This document shows, in pieces, positions 19,857-31,416 of a stretch of DNA of 64,000 nt. The DNA comes from Bryoerythrophyllum caledonicum. Lineage: Eukaryota > Streptophyta > Bryopsida > Pottiales > Pottiaceae. Below the pieces are notes generated by a model, which was not told the origin of the DNA, made no database searches, and saw only the letters and a program-made list of their open reading frames with translations. The stretch covers positions 15,776,904 through 15,840,903 of the forward strand of contig OZ020517.1 of assembly GCA_963971425.1 (NCBI GenBank). The letters run 5' to 3'. A program made the position numbers and the translations under genes. Every line of letters starts with the position of its first letter. Within the stretch, counting starts at the first letter, position 1.

Positions 19857-22440
19857 TTAAAGGAGGTCTTGTGTATCGGGAAGGGCTTGGTTGTTTTCAA
19901 TTTTGCGCTTATGTAGTAAAATGGACATGGCATATTGAGTAGCGATGGTGTTAATGTTTTTAAAGGTGGTTTTAATTGTTTCAATGGGTATTTTGAAGGT
20001 ATCTTCTTGAGTTTTCATAGATGGGATAAAGGTGGTGGCACGAGTGCCAGATGTGATTACAATAAGGGGGTCAACATTCCATCCAAGGGCAATGATGTCA
20101 TCAATAAGGGGTTGGTATTTATCTATTTTAGTTTGGATTGTTTCAAGGGAAAATCTATTGTTGCAATATGTGAATTCAATGAATTGAATGGTGTAGTCTT
20201 GGTTGATGTTATCGGGTGGTGGGTCATTATATGGTAAACCTCTAACACAAATGATGTCCGGTTTGAGCCTAGCATTGCAATGACACCTTTGGGTCACACA
20301 TAAGCATGGGAGTAGCCAAGGAGGGACCGTATTTTCTTGTGGATTGTTATTAAAGGTGCCGGCGTTCATTAGTATAAAACATCTCGATTTGTTGTAAGAG
20401 GTGATTAGTTTTTGGACTTCCCATACCGCTTTATTATGTCTTTTAACAATTAGAGAGTGTATGTGGTGGTTTTGGCATTTGAGTAGAACATGAAGCCATG
20501 TGTCAGGGTCCGTTAAGGGGCATATGGGGCATGTTATGGATGGGAATCTTTCTATTCCAAAGAAGAGTTGTTTGCGAGCGTTTCCCATATATTGGCCAGT
20601 ACAGAATTTGATGAGGCATGTTATTTGTGAGTCTGAAATGATGGGATTTTTCCAGAAATTAGTAGAGAGTTCATTGTCGATGTTGTTATTGTTAGTCCAT
20701 TTTTCTATGTTAGGGATATTTTCTGAGATTGTGTCTAGGTTGTTGTAGAGGTCTTGGGGGTATCTTCTTTGGAAGGCCAATCTTCTTTTTGAAAGTAGTA
20801 TGGGGTGGCATGGCCGTGTTCGTGTGGGTCTTTGGCATTTTTGTGTGTCTTTTCTCAGCCTTCTTTTGCTAATTTGTTTGCTTGCTCGTTGCCATCAATG
20901 TTGGCATGGGCTTTCACTTTGTGGAGGGTTGTGATTTGTGTTCGGTTTTGTAACATTTGGACCATTGACTTTAATATGGTTTGGTCGGGGTGGCTATTGT
21001 GAAGGGTAGGGTGGGTTATTTGAGTGTTAAGGAGATAAAGTGCATTTATACAATCGGTGAATATATATGCGGGTTCATTGTTGTATTTTGTTGTGATGAT
21101 TTGTAGTGTTTTGTGAATGGCCATGAGTTCCGCTCTGAGGATATTTTGTAGTCCATGGAGTCTTTTGGCTAGTTTAATTTCCTTGGTAGAATTATAAATG
21201 CCATAGCCAACTTTTTCTCTGCGCCAAGATCCCGGGCTAATTTGTTCTGGTGGTTTAAAGGAGCCATCGGTGTAATAATTATGTGCGGGGTTAAATTTTG
21301 GTGTGGTATGAGTCGGATAGTTTGGGAGAGGGGGCGGTGTGACGAAGTAGTTTAATGTATTATTGATACAGTTTAGTTTTGACCAGTTTTTACTTCGGTT
21401 TATGGGAGTTTGTATAGGTGTTGGTGGGGCCAGTTTTGTTTATAATCGGTGTATGTTTAAATTGTCTGTTATGGACGTAAGTTCGGCAAGTTGTTCTAGG
21501 GTGTCAAGGGTTTTATTTTGATGATGGATACATAGTATTTGTGATGTAGATGGCTCTATTCGGGGTTTTTTTAGCTCGGGTGGAAGGGTAGGTTCTTCGT
21601 ATGGTATCGAGTCTGCTTCAAATAATGCAATGATATGGGAATCTGGAAAAGGATTTGAGTGTTGGTTGTTGTTTTGGTACCAATTGTTGTTCGGTGTGAT
21701 GATGATTGTATTTGTGCTATGTGGATCATGTTTGGCGGCAAGTCGAGCCCAATGTATTGCTTGTTCCATTTCCTTCTCGTTGTGGGGGTGAGCTATACCA
21801 TTACCGATCCATTTGTAGTCAAAGGCCTTTCCCAAGGAACCGAATATTTTGTCTCTTTCATAGGGTGAGTAGAATTTTTTTAATTTGGTAGAACATGTGA
21901 CCGGGGAGGAAAAGTATGATTGTTTCATGTTAAAGGATGAGATTAGTGAGTCTAAAATGGGTGTAGGTATTGTGTATTGCGCATTTTTTAGGGGGTCAGT
22001 TTTTGGTATTCGGTATTTATACCTTTGGTATTGCCAAATTAATTCGGTTTCAAAGGATTGGGTCGTTGGTTCAATGTTCGTAGTTTGTAGTTTTGTATTG
22101 TATTGATTCCATAGCCATTGGAGTCGAGTAACGGCAATAGTGTGCAAGTGTCGGCCATTTTCTTCATATAGATGTGCTTGATTTTTATCTATTTTAATTC
22201 TGTTTGAGGATGTAAGGATATCATTTTCGGGGTTGCATTCGGCTGTATAGATGTTCAGGAGTGGAATAATTATGGGTGGTGTTACGAATCTTGAGTCTGA
22301 GAATTGTTCTTGGAGGTGGTGGGCTAGGATGATATTCGAGTAAATTTTGTTTTGAATTTTTTGGTAGTATTGTTTTAATTTTTCGATATTGTGTGTGGAG
22401 GTATTTGTGTCGTGTCGTGGAAAGAGGTCTCTTTGGGGAA
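19857..22440 (-). pseudogene. LINE B ORF2, C-terminal segment
   Basis: Three minus-strand frames (22440-21440, 21124-20855, 20780-19857) together cover the post-RT linker, RNase H remnants (AYIFTDCINALYLL, HKVKAHANIDGNEQANKLAKE), the Cys/His segment CPICPLTDPDTWLHVLLKC and the C-terminal region with RLKPDIICVRG and IQFIEFTYCNNRF. Frame breaks separate them, and some 100 bases near 20780-20855 are rearranged relative to LINE C. The copy is dead. Confidence 0.8.
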
Positions 22441-22453
22441 GCCATTTATTGTA
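22441..22453. repeat. 13-bp target-site duplication of LINE C (left)
   Basis: GCCATTTATTGTA, identical to 44994-45006. It lies in LINE B ORF2 and brackets the 22.5-kb LINE C insertion. Confidence 0.9.
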
Positions 22454-22748
22454 GAAGAAGAAGAACGCCGGTCTCCAAAGGAGGCCGGCCTGAATAAAGT
22501 GTTTGTTTGTTCTACTACTAAGACCATGCCCACTGGACAAGGAATTAGTAAGCTGGAACTACTTCCCTCTCTCGAGGGTAGACACTATGTAACAAGTAGC
22601 CAAAAGACCCACAAACCAATCAACCAACCAACAAATCACTAACCAAGCAACTAGCCAACGAACCAAACACAAACCAAGCAAGTAGTCAAAAACCTCAAAA
22701 CCAACTAGTCATGATAAATCAAGGCGGGGGGAGAATTTAAGGGGAGTC
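22454..22748 (-). other. LINE C 3' UTR with hairpins and TTC tail
   Basis: Read in the element's sense, the terminal hairpin is CCGGCCTCC-TTT-GGAGACCGG, pairing where LINE A has CCGGCCCCC/CGGGGACCGG. Upstream lies the longer hairpin around GTCCAGTGGGCATGG. The tail is TTCTTCTTCTTC directly against the target duplication. Confidence 0.8.
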
Positions 22749-25700
22749 CTATGTATCGGGGAGGGCTTGGTTGTTTTCGATTTTGCGTTTATGTAGAAGA
22801 ATGGACATGGCATGTTGAATAGCTATGGTGTTGATGTTTTTAAAGGTGGTTTTAATTGTTTCAGTGGGTATCTTGAAGGTATCTTCTAGAGTTTTCATAG
22901 ATGGGATAAAGGTGGTGGCACGAGCGCCGGATGTGATAACAATAAGGGGGTCAACATTCCATCCGAAAGCAATGATGTCATCAATAAGGGGTTGGTATTT
23001 ATCTATTTTATTTTGGATTGTTTCAAGGGAAAATCTATCGTTGCAATATGTGAATTCAATGAATTGAATGGTGTAGTCTTGATTGATGTTATCAGGTGGT
23101 GGGTCATTATATGGTAAGCCTTTAACACAAAGGATGTCCGGTTTGAGCCGAGCGTTGCAATGACATCTTTGGGTCATACATGAGCATGGGAGTAGCCAAG
23201 TGGGGACCGTATTTTCTTGCGGGTTATTATTAAAAGTGCCTGCGTTCATTAGTATAAAACATCTCGATTTGTTGTAGGAGGTGATTAGTTTTCGGATTTT
23301 CCATACCGCTTTATTATGTCTTTTAACAATTAGAGAATGTATGTGGTGGTTTTGGCATTTGAGTAGAACATGGAGCCATGTGTCGGGGTCCGTTGCGGGG
23401 CACATGGGGCATGTTATGGATGGGAATCTTTCTATTCCAAAGAAGAGTTGTTTACGGGCGTTTCCCATGTATTGACCGGTACGGAATTTGATAAGGCATG
23501 TGATTTGTGAGTCAGTGATGATTGGGTTTTTCCAGAAATTAGTAGAGAGTTCATTATCTATGTCATTGTTGTTAGTCCATTTTTCTATGTTAGGGAGGTT
23601 GTCTGAGATTGTATCAAGGTTGTTGTATAGGTCTTGTTTTTTGAGATATTTGCCCAAAAATCTAATTGGGCCTTTGTCGGGGGTATCTTCTTTGGAAGGC
23701 CAATCTTCTTTTTGAAAGTAATACGGGATAGCATGTGCATGTTTGTGTGGGTCTTTGGCATTTTTGTGTGTTTTCTCTCGGCCTTCTTTTGCTAATTTGT
23801 CTGCTTGTTCGTTGCCATCGATGTTGGCATGGGCTCTCACTTTGTGGAGGTTTGTGATTTGTGTACGGTTTTGTAACATTTGGACCATTGATGTTAGTAT
23901 GGTTTGGTCGGGGTGGCTATTGAGAAGGGTAGGGTGTGTTATCTGAGTGTTCAATAGGTAGAGTGCATTTATACAATCGGTGAATATATGTGCAGGTTCA
24001 TTTTTGTATTTTGTTGTGATGATTTGTAGTGTTTTGTCGATGGCCATGAGTTCTGCCCTGAGAATATTTTGTAGGCCATGGAGTCTTTTGGCTAGTTTAA
24101 TTTCCTTGGTAGAATTATAAATACCATAGCCAACTTTTTCTCTTCGCCAAGATCCTGGGCTAATTTGTTTTGGTGGTTTGAAGGAGCCGTTTGTGTAATA
24201 GCTGTGTGCAGAGTTAAATTTTGGCGTGGTGTGAGTTGGATAGTTTGGGAGAGGAGGTGTGACGGTGTAGTTTAATGTGTTGTTTACATAGTTTAATTTT
24301 GACCAGTTTTTACTTCTGTTTATGGGGGTTTGAATAGGTGTTGGTGGGGCCAGTTTTGTGTATAGTCGATGTATGTTTAAATTGTCTGTTATGGAGGTAA
24401 GTTTGGCAAGTTGTTCTAAGGAGCCAAGGGTTTGATTTTGATGGTGGACGCATAGTATTTGTAATGTAGATGGCTCTATTCGGGGTTTTTTTAGCTCGGG
24501 TGGAGCAGTAGGTTCTTCGTATGGTAGTGTGTCTCCTTTGAATACTGCAATGATATGGGTATCTGGGAATGGGTTTGAGTGTTGGTTGTTGTTTTGGTAC
24601 CAATTGTTGTTTGGTGTGATGATGATTGTATTTGTGTTATTTGGTTCATGTTTGGCGGCAAGTCTTGCCCAATGTATGGCTCGTTCTATGTCCTTTTTGT
24701 TGTGGAGGTGGGCTATACCATTACCTATCCATTTATAGTCAAAGGCCTTGCCTAGGGATCCAAATATTTTGTCTCTTTCATAAGGTGAATTTTTTTTTTA
24801 GTTTGATAGAACATGTGATCGGGGAAGAAAAATATGATTGTTCAATGTTAAAGGATGAGATTAGTGAATCTAAAATGGGAGTGGATATTGTGTATTGTGT
24901 ATTTTTTAGGGGGTCAGTTTTTGTATTCAATATTTATATCTTTGGTATAGCCATATTAGTTCGGTTTCAAAGGTTGGGTCGTTGGTTCAATGTTTGTAGG
25001 ATTTTGTAATTTTGTATTATATTGATTCCATAACCATTGGAGCCGAGTAACGGGGATGGTGTGTAAATGACGGCCATTTTCTTCATATAGATGTGCTTGA
25101 TTATTATCTATTTGAATTATGTTTGAGGTTGTAAGGATATCTTTTTCGGGATTGCATTCTTTGGTGTAAATGTTTAAGAGTGGGATAATTATGGGTGGTG
25201 TTACGGATCTTGAGTCTGAGAATTGTTCTTGGGGGTGGTGGGCTAGAATGATATCCGAGTACGTTTTATTTTGAATTCTTTGGTAGTATTGTTTCAGTTT
25301 TTCGGTGTTATGTGTGGAGGTATTGGTGTTGTGTCGTGGGAAAAGGTCTCTTTGGGGAAGCCATTTATTGTATGTATTATCATTGTGTTGCCATTGGCAT
25401 AAATATTTTATGTAGGTATTTTGTATGGTATTTGTGTCTATGTGTTGGATATGTTTATGGCGTATGATGTCTTTAATGGGATATGTGGTAGGATTTTTGG
25501 GGATGTATGTTGGGGGGCGGGGATGGTATGTATGTGGAGGGTTAGGGGGCTTAACTGGTGTGGGGATGTCTCTTGGGATGATGTTGTTGTTGAGGGTGAT
25601 GAATGGATTTCTAAGTGTATGAGAGTATGAGTGCATGTCACAAGGGGTATGACATGTATTGGGGTAATTAGGGTGGCAAAATAGTTGTTTAGCAACTCTT

Positions 25701-27974
25701 AGGGCACTTCTTATTAGCTTGGATGGGGTGAAATGGTAGGTTTTGAAGTCCTCATTGTTCATTATGTGTGTGCCGTTGGGCAATGTGATTTGGGTTAGTT
25801 CAAAAATATTTTTTGAGAGGAGTTTTTGTAAGAGCTTTTGGGAGATTTGGGCATTGAGTGTGTTGTGGTTTAGTGTTTCTTGGCGCCATAATATTTCTAG
25901 TGTTGTAGGATTAATGAGGAAGTTTGGGAGCGTACTTTTAAGGTGGGTTTTAACTATATGTTTTAATAAGAAGAATGTTCGTGTTATTGGGGATCTTATG
26001 CAGTCACTTTTTTAAATTCTGGGTATGTATTCTGCGCCACCGTATTGGGCAAGGACATATTGAGTTAATCCATTATATATTTTTCCAAATCTGCCTTTAT
26101 CGTTTAAGGCGTTTTGTAGTTGTTCTCCTATACATCGGAGATATGCGTTTTTGAGGGAGAAAGCTTCCAGTCCAAATAGATTATGTGGGAGTTGGGTTAT
26201 TGCGTTTGACATACATTTTGGTAGTCCACATATGGTTTTTTGTATGGCTATTATTTTTTGATCTAGTTTTTTGGTAGCTGGCATAGAATATGGTACACCG
26301 TAGAAGCTGTATGCCACACGTGGGCGTAGGATGGTATCAACCATTTTTATTTTTTGTTTCATGGTGGCCGGGCATGTTATTAGTTCTTTGCATTGTTTGA
26401 TGAGTTTCGTGGTTGTAGTGTGAATTTGGATTTTCCATTTTAGTGAGGGGACAAGATTTGTACCTAAGTATATGTATGGTTCATTTTGGTGTAGTATGGG
26501 GATCTGTTGGTTGCGGTAGTTGATGTTAGAGGCTTGTATTAGGGCTTTGAAAGTGGTAGGGTTCAGTTTAGATTTATTTGGGCATTCGGTAGCGGCACAT
26601 TTTGAGACACCTACGTCCATACCTGCCCATTCACAATATCTATCAATTTTATTGAGTTGTATTTGTATTTGTTTGATTTTGTTAGTTATGATGGCGAGGT
26701 CATCTGCGTATGCGGCAGAGTTTATTGTGACTTGTGATGTGCCAAACGTATATCCATTGTTGCCTCGTTCTAGCCATCTGAGCAATGGCTCCAAGAATAT
26801 AATGAATAGATATGGGCTAAGGGTGTCTCCTTGTATTATTCCTCTTTGTATGGGTATGGGTTTTGTTTTTCCAAAGTGTTCCTTAATATAGTAAGTGGAT
26901 GATTGGGAGTAGATGTTCCGTATGAGTGCAGTGGCTTCTTTTGGATAGCCAAGGTCCATCATTATTGTTAGTAGTCGAGCATGGTCTATTGAACCAAATG
27001 CGTTTTTGAAGTCGACATACAATATGTATATATCTTGGTTGGTGAATTTTGCGTCTTCTAGTGCGGCTATTATAGTTTGTATTTGTCTAGCGGTACTTCT
27101 CTCTACTCTAAATTCTTCTTGACTACCGTGTAAAATTTTGAATTTTTCACCGTATGAGGATAGTATAGAGGTGAGTGTACTAGTGAAGAGTTTGTATAAT
27201 GTGTTAGCTAATGCAATTGGTCTATGGTTGGGTAGTATAGATGGGTCACCTTTCTTGTATAGTAAAATTGTTGCACTTGATTTCCATGAGGTCGGTATTT
27301 GTTTTTGTTTATAGCAGTGAGAGAAGAATAGGAATAGTAGTTTATGAAATCTTGGGGGCATGTTTTTGGATATTGAATTTGGTATGCGGTCTGGGCCTGG
27401 GGCTTTGTTGTTACCAAGATTTTGAAGGCATGTGTCATATGTAGCTCTGTTAAGGTATTGATGTAGTGGAATTTCTGGATCACCTCTTTTGTCCAGGGTA
27501 TATCCGTCTAGGTCATGCCATGGATATTGGCGTACTGCACATGTACATTTGTTTTGATGTTGAGGTTGGTAGTTACATGTTTGTATTGTGGGTCTGTTGG
27601 TTTTTGTTTGTTGGTTGAATATTTCATTCGCAATGTCTTCGGGGCTAGTTAGAATATTATTAAATTGATCTATGATAAAGTCTAGTGGTGGAGATTCTAG
27701 GTTCTTAAAGACTTTCTTGTTAATTTTCTTAGGACTGATTTCATATAATTGTCTATATTTTGAGATGGCTTTTTTTATGTTATCTTGAGTGTGTTTTGAG
27801 GTTATTTTTCAGGCTTGTATGTTGGCCTTTTTTGCAATTAATGCGATATCTTTTATCCATGTATCATGGGGCATATCCGGGGGCGGTGGGGTGGAAATTT
27901 GGGTATGTTGTAGGGTTAGTAGTTCATTACATATGGGGTGGTTGCGCCATTGAGGATTAATGTTTACAAGTCTT
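22749..27974 (-). pseudogene. LINE C ORF2: reverse transcriptase to C-terminus
   Basis: Open segments on the minus strand are 27483-27208, 27361-26012, 25783-24956, 24603-24310 and 24047-22749, in more than one frame. The reverse transcriptase (27361-26012, 449 codons) is well kept: KKGDPSILPNHRPIAL, ILYVDFKNAFGSID (motif A), RGIIQGDTLSPYLF (motif B) and AAYADDLAII (motif C). RNase H motifs (IFTDCINALYLL, HKVRAHANIDGNEQADKLA), the Cys/His segment CPMCPATDPDTWLHVLLKC and the REL-like RLKPDILCVKG / IQFIEFTYCNDRF follow. Several frame breaks in the linker make the copy inactive as it stands. Confidence 0.85.
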
Positions 27975-30900
27975 AACATGGAATTCGCTAAATATGCACT
28001 TGGTCAATTTTACTTCACTCCTTCGCTGCATATAGTTCACTCATCCAAATCAATGTAACCATGAATTTTTTTGGGAGTGCGGAGATATTGGACATTGGTA
28101 ACCACATACATAAAAGCCATTGTTTAATTTAAGGTAAGACACAACATCACTTTTTTCAATTGTTCTCCATACATTTTGCAACTTATGCAACCACTTTCAT
28201 GTCATTTATATATTATATCATTGCATACTAAAAATATTACAACTTTGATCTACTCTTCCTAAAACTAAAATAAATCCACAATCAGGAACTAAACATCACT
28301 AGATTCTGTCTTATATAAGATACGTAGATTTCTATTTCCTTATATATATATATATATATCTCATAATATGCATAAATTCTCGTCTACATACCATTTTCTA
28401 TATCCTTTTAAATACTATTTTCTACTCTATTTTTCTATGTCTCACCCTCCAGTATCATACATGGCAATATTTCTGCCATTATAAAGCCACAACCCACATG
28501 CTCCTTGGTCTCCACAAAAAGCATCATCCGATGCTCTGCATCCACTTCAGATGATAATGACGCTTAGAACCGATAAGTTGATGGAGCCCTTCCAGCACAA
28601 AGAACACACTCTGCAATTAAGAAGGAATGGCCTTCTCCCAAAGTCCTACCTCGCACACAACTGGGCAAATTTGTTGAGGGACTACCCTTGACCCCTAAAT
28701 TACCAAGATTAACCTTGAAGGACCGGGCAGGTTCTTCTTGTGTCAATCTTTAGCATTCTTTTTCAAAAAATTATTGTAGATGGACATTACTAAAAGCTTT
28801 GTGTGAGTCCAAGTTTTTCCCCAATCCGACATTTAATGAAAAAGTTATACGGTTTTGAAGTTCAAATGGGGAGAGCGGGCCTGTCGGGCAACTCCAAAAA
28901 CTTTTGCTAAGACACTCTATTGAAGGTGATATTTTCAACAACGACAAATAATATTATTTCCTTTCATGTTGTCAAGAAAAATCTCTTGTCTTTAGTGAGA
29001 AATAGCATATGAATCCAAGTCATACATTTTCACACATTGTCGCACATTGTCGGGCTAAGTACCAAAAAATCTTCTTCTTTTCCACATAAAACTTAGTGAT
29101 CTTCATGTTTTTACTTTTTTTATTTTCCCCACGGCATTGTGTGGTGTAAACCTTTCCATTGACCATTCGGATTCTCATTCTAGAACATATTAGGTTCACA
29201 AAAAAATAAAACGTGAATTGATAGTTTTTGAACCTCCACTCCTTGCACAATTTTTTTGAAAATGCTACAACTCTCTCCAACCTCTAAAATTTTGTGAACG
29301 AGGAGTTGATTGCATGTTCAACATGATTGTAATAGATTAACATATTGTGTAGTGCAAAAAATTCACAACAAGTGATGTCAAAGTCAGTTGATCCTCTCAA
29401 AGCATTAAAGAAAATGACATCTTCCTACATTTCAAACGCTATAATCTTCCGATCCGTACGGTCAAAAAATGTGAAATTTTGCAGGCATGTTAACCCCTAA
29501 GAGCCCAAGTGTACTTGGGAAGTACGTTTTGGATTTTGGGCATGTACCTTTGAGTGGAAAAAATACTCCGATCCTTGTGAAAATTTTACACTACATTGTC
29601 CTTTAAGAAATCTATATGGGGAATTTTTCAAAAATGATTTTGGACTTTTGGTTCAAAAGTTATTAGGCTTCAAAGGTCAAAATGGGGAGTCTAGACTATT
29701 GGGGCAGCCATGTCAACCAATGCAATTTGAGGAGAAAAAAGGGGCAGAATTTTGGGACAAAATAGCAAGGAAAGGAATCCAAACTTCTATGCACGAAGTC
29801 CAAGTAGAAAAAGCATTGAAAATTATTAAAAGAGTTGTTAAAATAATTTAAAAAAAAACAGCAATCAATCAGCCGTCAGCTGGCCTGCCAGCACCCCGCG
29901 TCAGAAGCGGGCCCGCCAAAAAAAATAAAAATAAAAACTTTTTTTTTTTTTTTTTTTCCCGCTTCCCCCGTCCAGCTGCGAGGGCGGTCAACAACGGGAC
30001 ATAATGCTTTATTTATTCCATATATTCATGAAAATTATGGATTTTACTATTTTTACTCGTTTTTTTTCTCTAAAATTAGTGAAAAAATAAATTGAAAGTT
30101 TCCACCGTTGGGATTCTCAAAAGCAACAACTTGTATGAAACAAACAATTTCATATCACTTACGTAGTAATTGTCAACATTTTGTACCCCCTTTCACTAAA
30201 GTGTATATTTCTACATCTATTACCCCTCGAATTGACCTCAAATTTTGCACACAAATAGCTAACAACATATAAGTCATATTGGTAAAAGATTTGATCACAT
30301 TTCAATGTAAAAACTAGAAGATATACCTAGTCAAAGTAGGCTGACCTTGCCGGGCAAGGGGGGAAAATAACTTTTCTTTGCACTTCAAACGCTATAATCT
30401 CCACATCCGTGCGGTGGATTGCAACCAAATTTTAATTGTAAGTTCATATACGTGTCTATTTTAAGATTGTACGGTTAAAAGTCTAAAATTAGACTTTAAT
30501 GTTAGATTTTGTTGCCTCTTGTTGATGATGGCAGTTTTGGAGTGTTTCATGAGGGAAAATGCCTGGGCTTTTAGGGGTTAATGACTCAGTCGTGTTCAAG
30601 ATCCTACGGTCAAAACTTGAAAGAAAGACCCGGAGTTTCTCCTTTACACCCTACAACAGAATCTACCTTTTTAAGGCGGGTTTTGTCAAGAAACTCTAGG
30701 TGTTAAGAAAAATCAATGCAACAAAGGGAGGGGTCGAGGCCCTCGACCTCTCTTGCCATGCAACAAAGAGGAGGGGTCGAGGCCTCGACCCCTCTTGCCA
30801 TACAACACAAGGCCATACAACACAAGGGAGGGGTCGAGGCCTCGACCCCTCTTCCTCTACGCAAAGGAATTACGCAACAACTTTGAAAGCTCACATACCT

Positions 30901-31416
30901 TGCACATGTCTTGATAGAAAAAACCCAAAGATCGCGGGACGCCAATCAACCACCGCATTGTTTCGTCCACCGCTTCAAAAAAAAAAACAAAACGACCTTC
31001 AAGTCTATGCGGAAATCCTATGAAGCAAAACACTCTTCTACCAAATGAATCCTCGGCGTTAGCTTGGATCCTTATATACTTCCAAATTGAATCTATATTT
31101 AATAATATTTTTCAACAAACACTTTAAAAAATCCAATAATCCATCATTTGAACATTGTACTTTGTTTGAGTCACTATTAGAAGGTCAAAAATAGATAATG
31201 AAATTAGAAATCAAGATATTTCATCACGACAACATGTGGGGCCCACACGAAGTTCATATTAACTACTTTTTCCCATAACTTCGTATCATCATAACTTATA
31301 CCTGAATGGAACATTCGATGACTTTGGAGCAAAGGTGAAGTATGGTACGGTGGGTCCTACCACATGGATGCTTTGTGGATCAAAATTCCAACAATGCAAA
31401 TATGATCATTGGTGTG
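27975..31416 (+). repeat. Foldback element, left arm
   Basis: Mirror image of 34899-38346. Coordinates sum to 66315 over most of the arm and to 66321 outside a TA microsatellite (28341-28359), which is 6 bases longer in the right arm. At least one substitution is visible (CTCCAG versus CTCCAA near 28450). Every frame in this arm has an identical twin in the other arm, so none is counted as a gene. ATCCGTACGGTC-like modules recur at about 29453 and 30405, suggesting internal duplication. Confidence 0.95.
30726..30851. repeat. Triple 24-bp palindromes in the left arm
   Basis: GAGGGGTCGAGG-CCTCGACCCCTC, perfectly self-complementary, at 30771-30794 and 30828-30851, with an imperfect version at 30726-30752. 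They are separated by TTGCCATACAACACAAGG-like spacers. Confidence 0.95.

Larger units (their letters stand above)
19566..22453 (-). mobile_element. LINE B, 3' segment (cut off by LINE C)
   Basis: Minus-strand LINE sequence covering the ORF2 C-terminal part and 3' UTR. At its right edge the ORF2 codons for NKW-LPQRDLFPRH are interrupted: GCCATTTATTGTA at 22441-22453 is followed by the 3' end of LINE C, and the same 13 bases recur at 44994-45006, where the upstream part of LINE B resumes. This is a textbook LINE-into-LINE insertion. Confidence 0.9.
22454..27974 (-). mobile_element. LINE C, 3' part
   Basis: Minus-strand LINE, from the TTC tail and hairpins at 22454-22620 through ORF2 C-terminus, RNase H, linker and reverse transcriptase to the insertion point of the foldback element at 27971-27974. 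Together with 38347-44993 it makes a near full-length element of about 12.2 kb, unusually large for a LINE. Confidence 0.9.

Noticed and set aside
30700-31023. 107-codon frame duplicated at 35292-35615
   Set aside because: Translation of the palindrome block in the foldback arms; the duplication comes from the inverted arms, and there is no domain.
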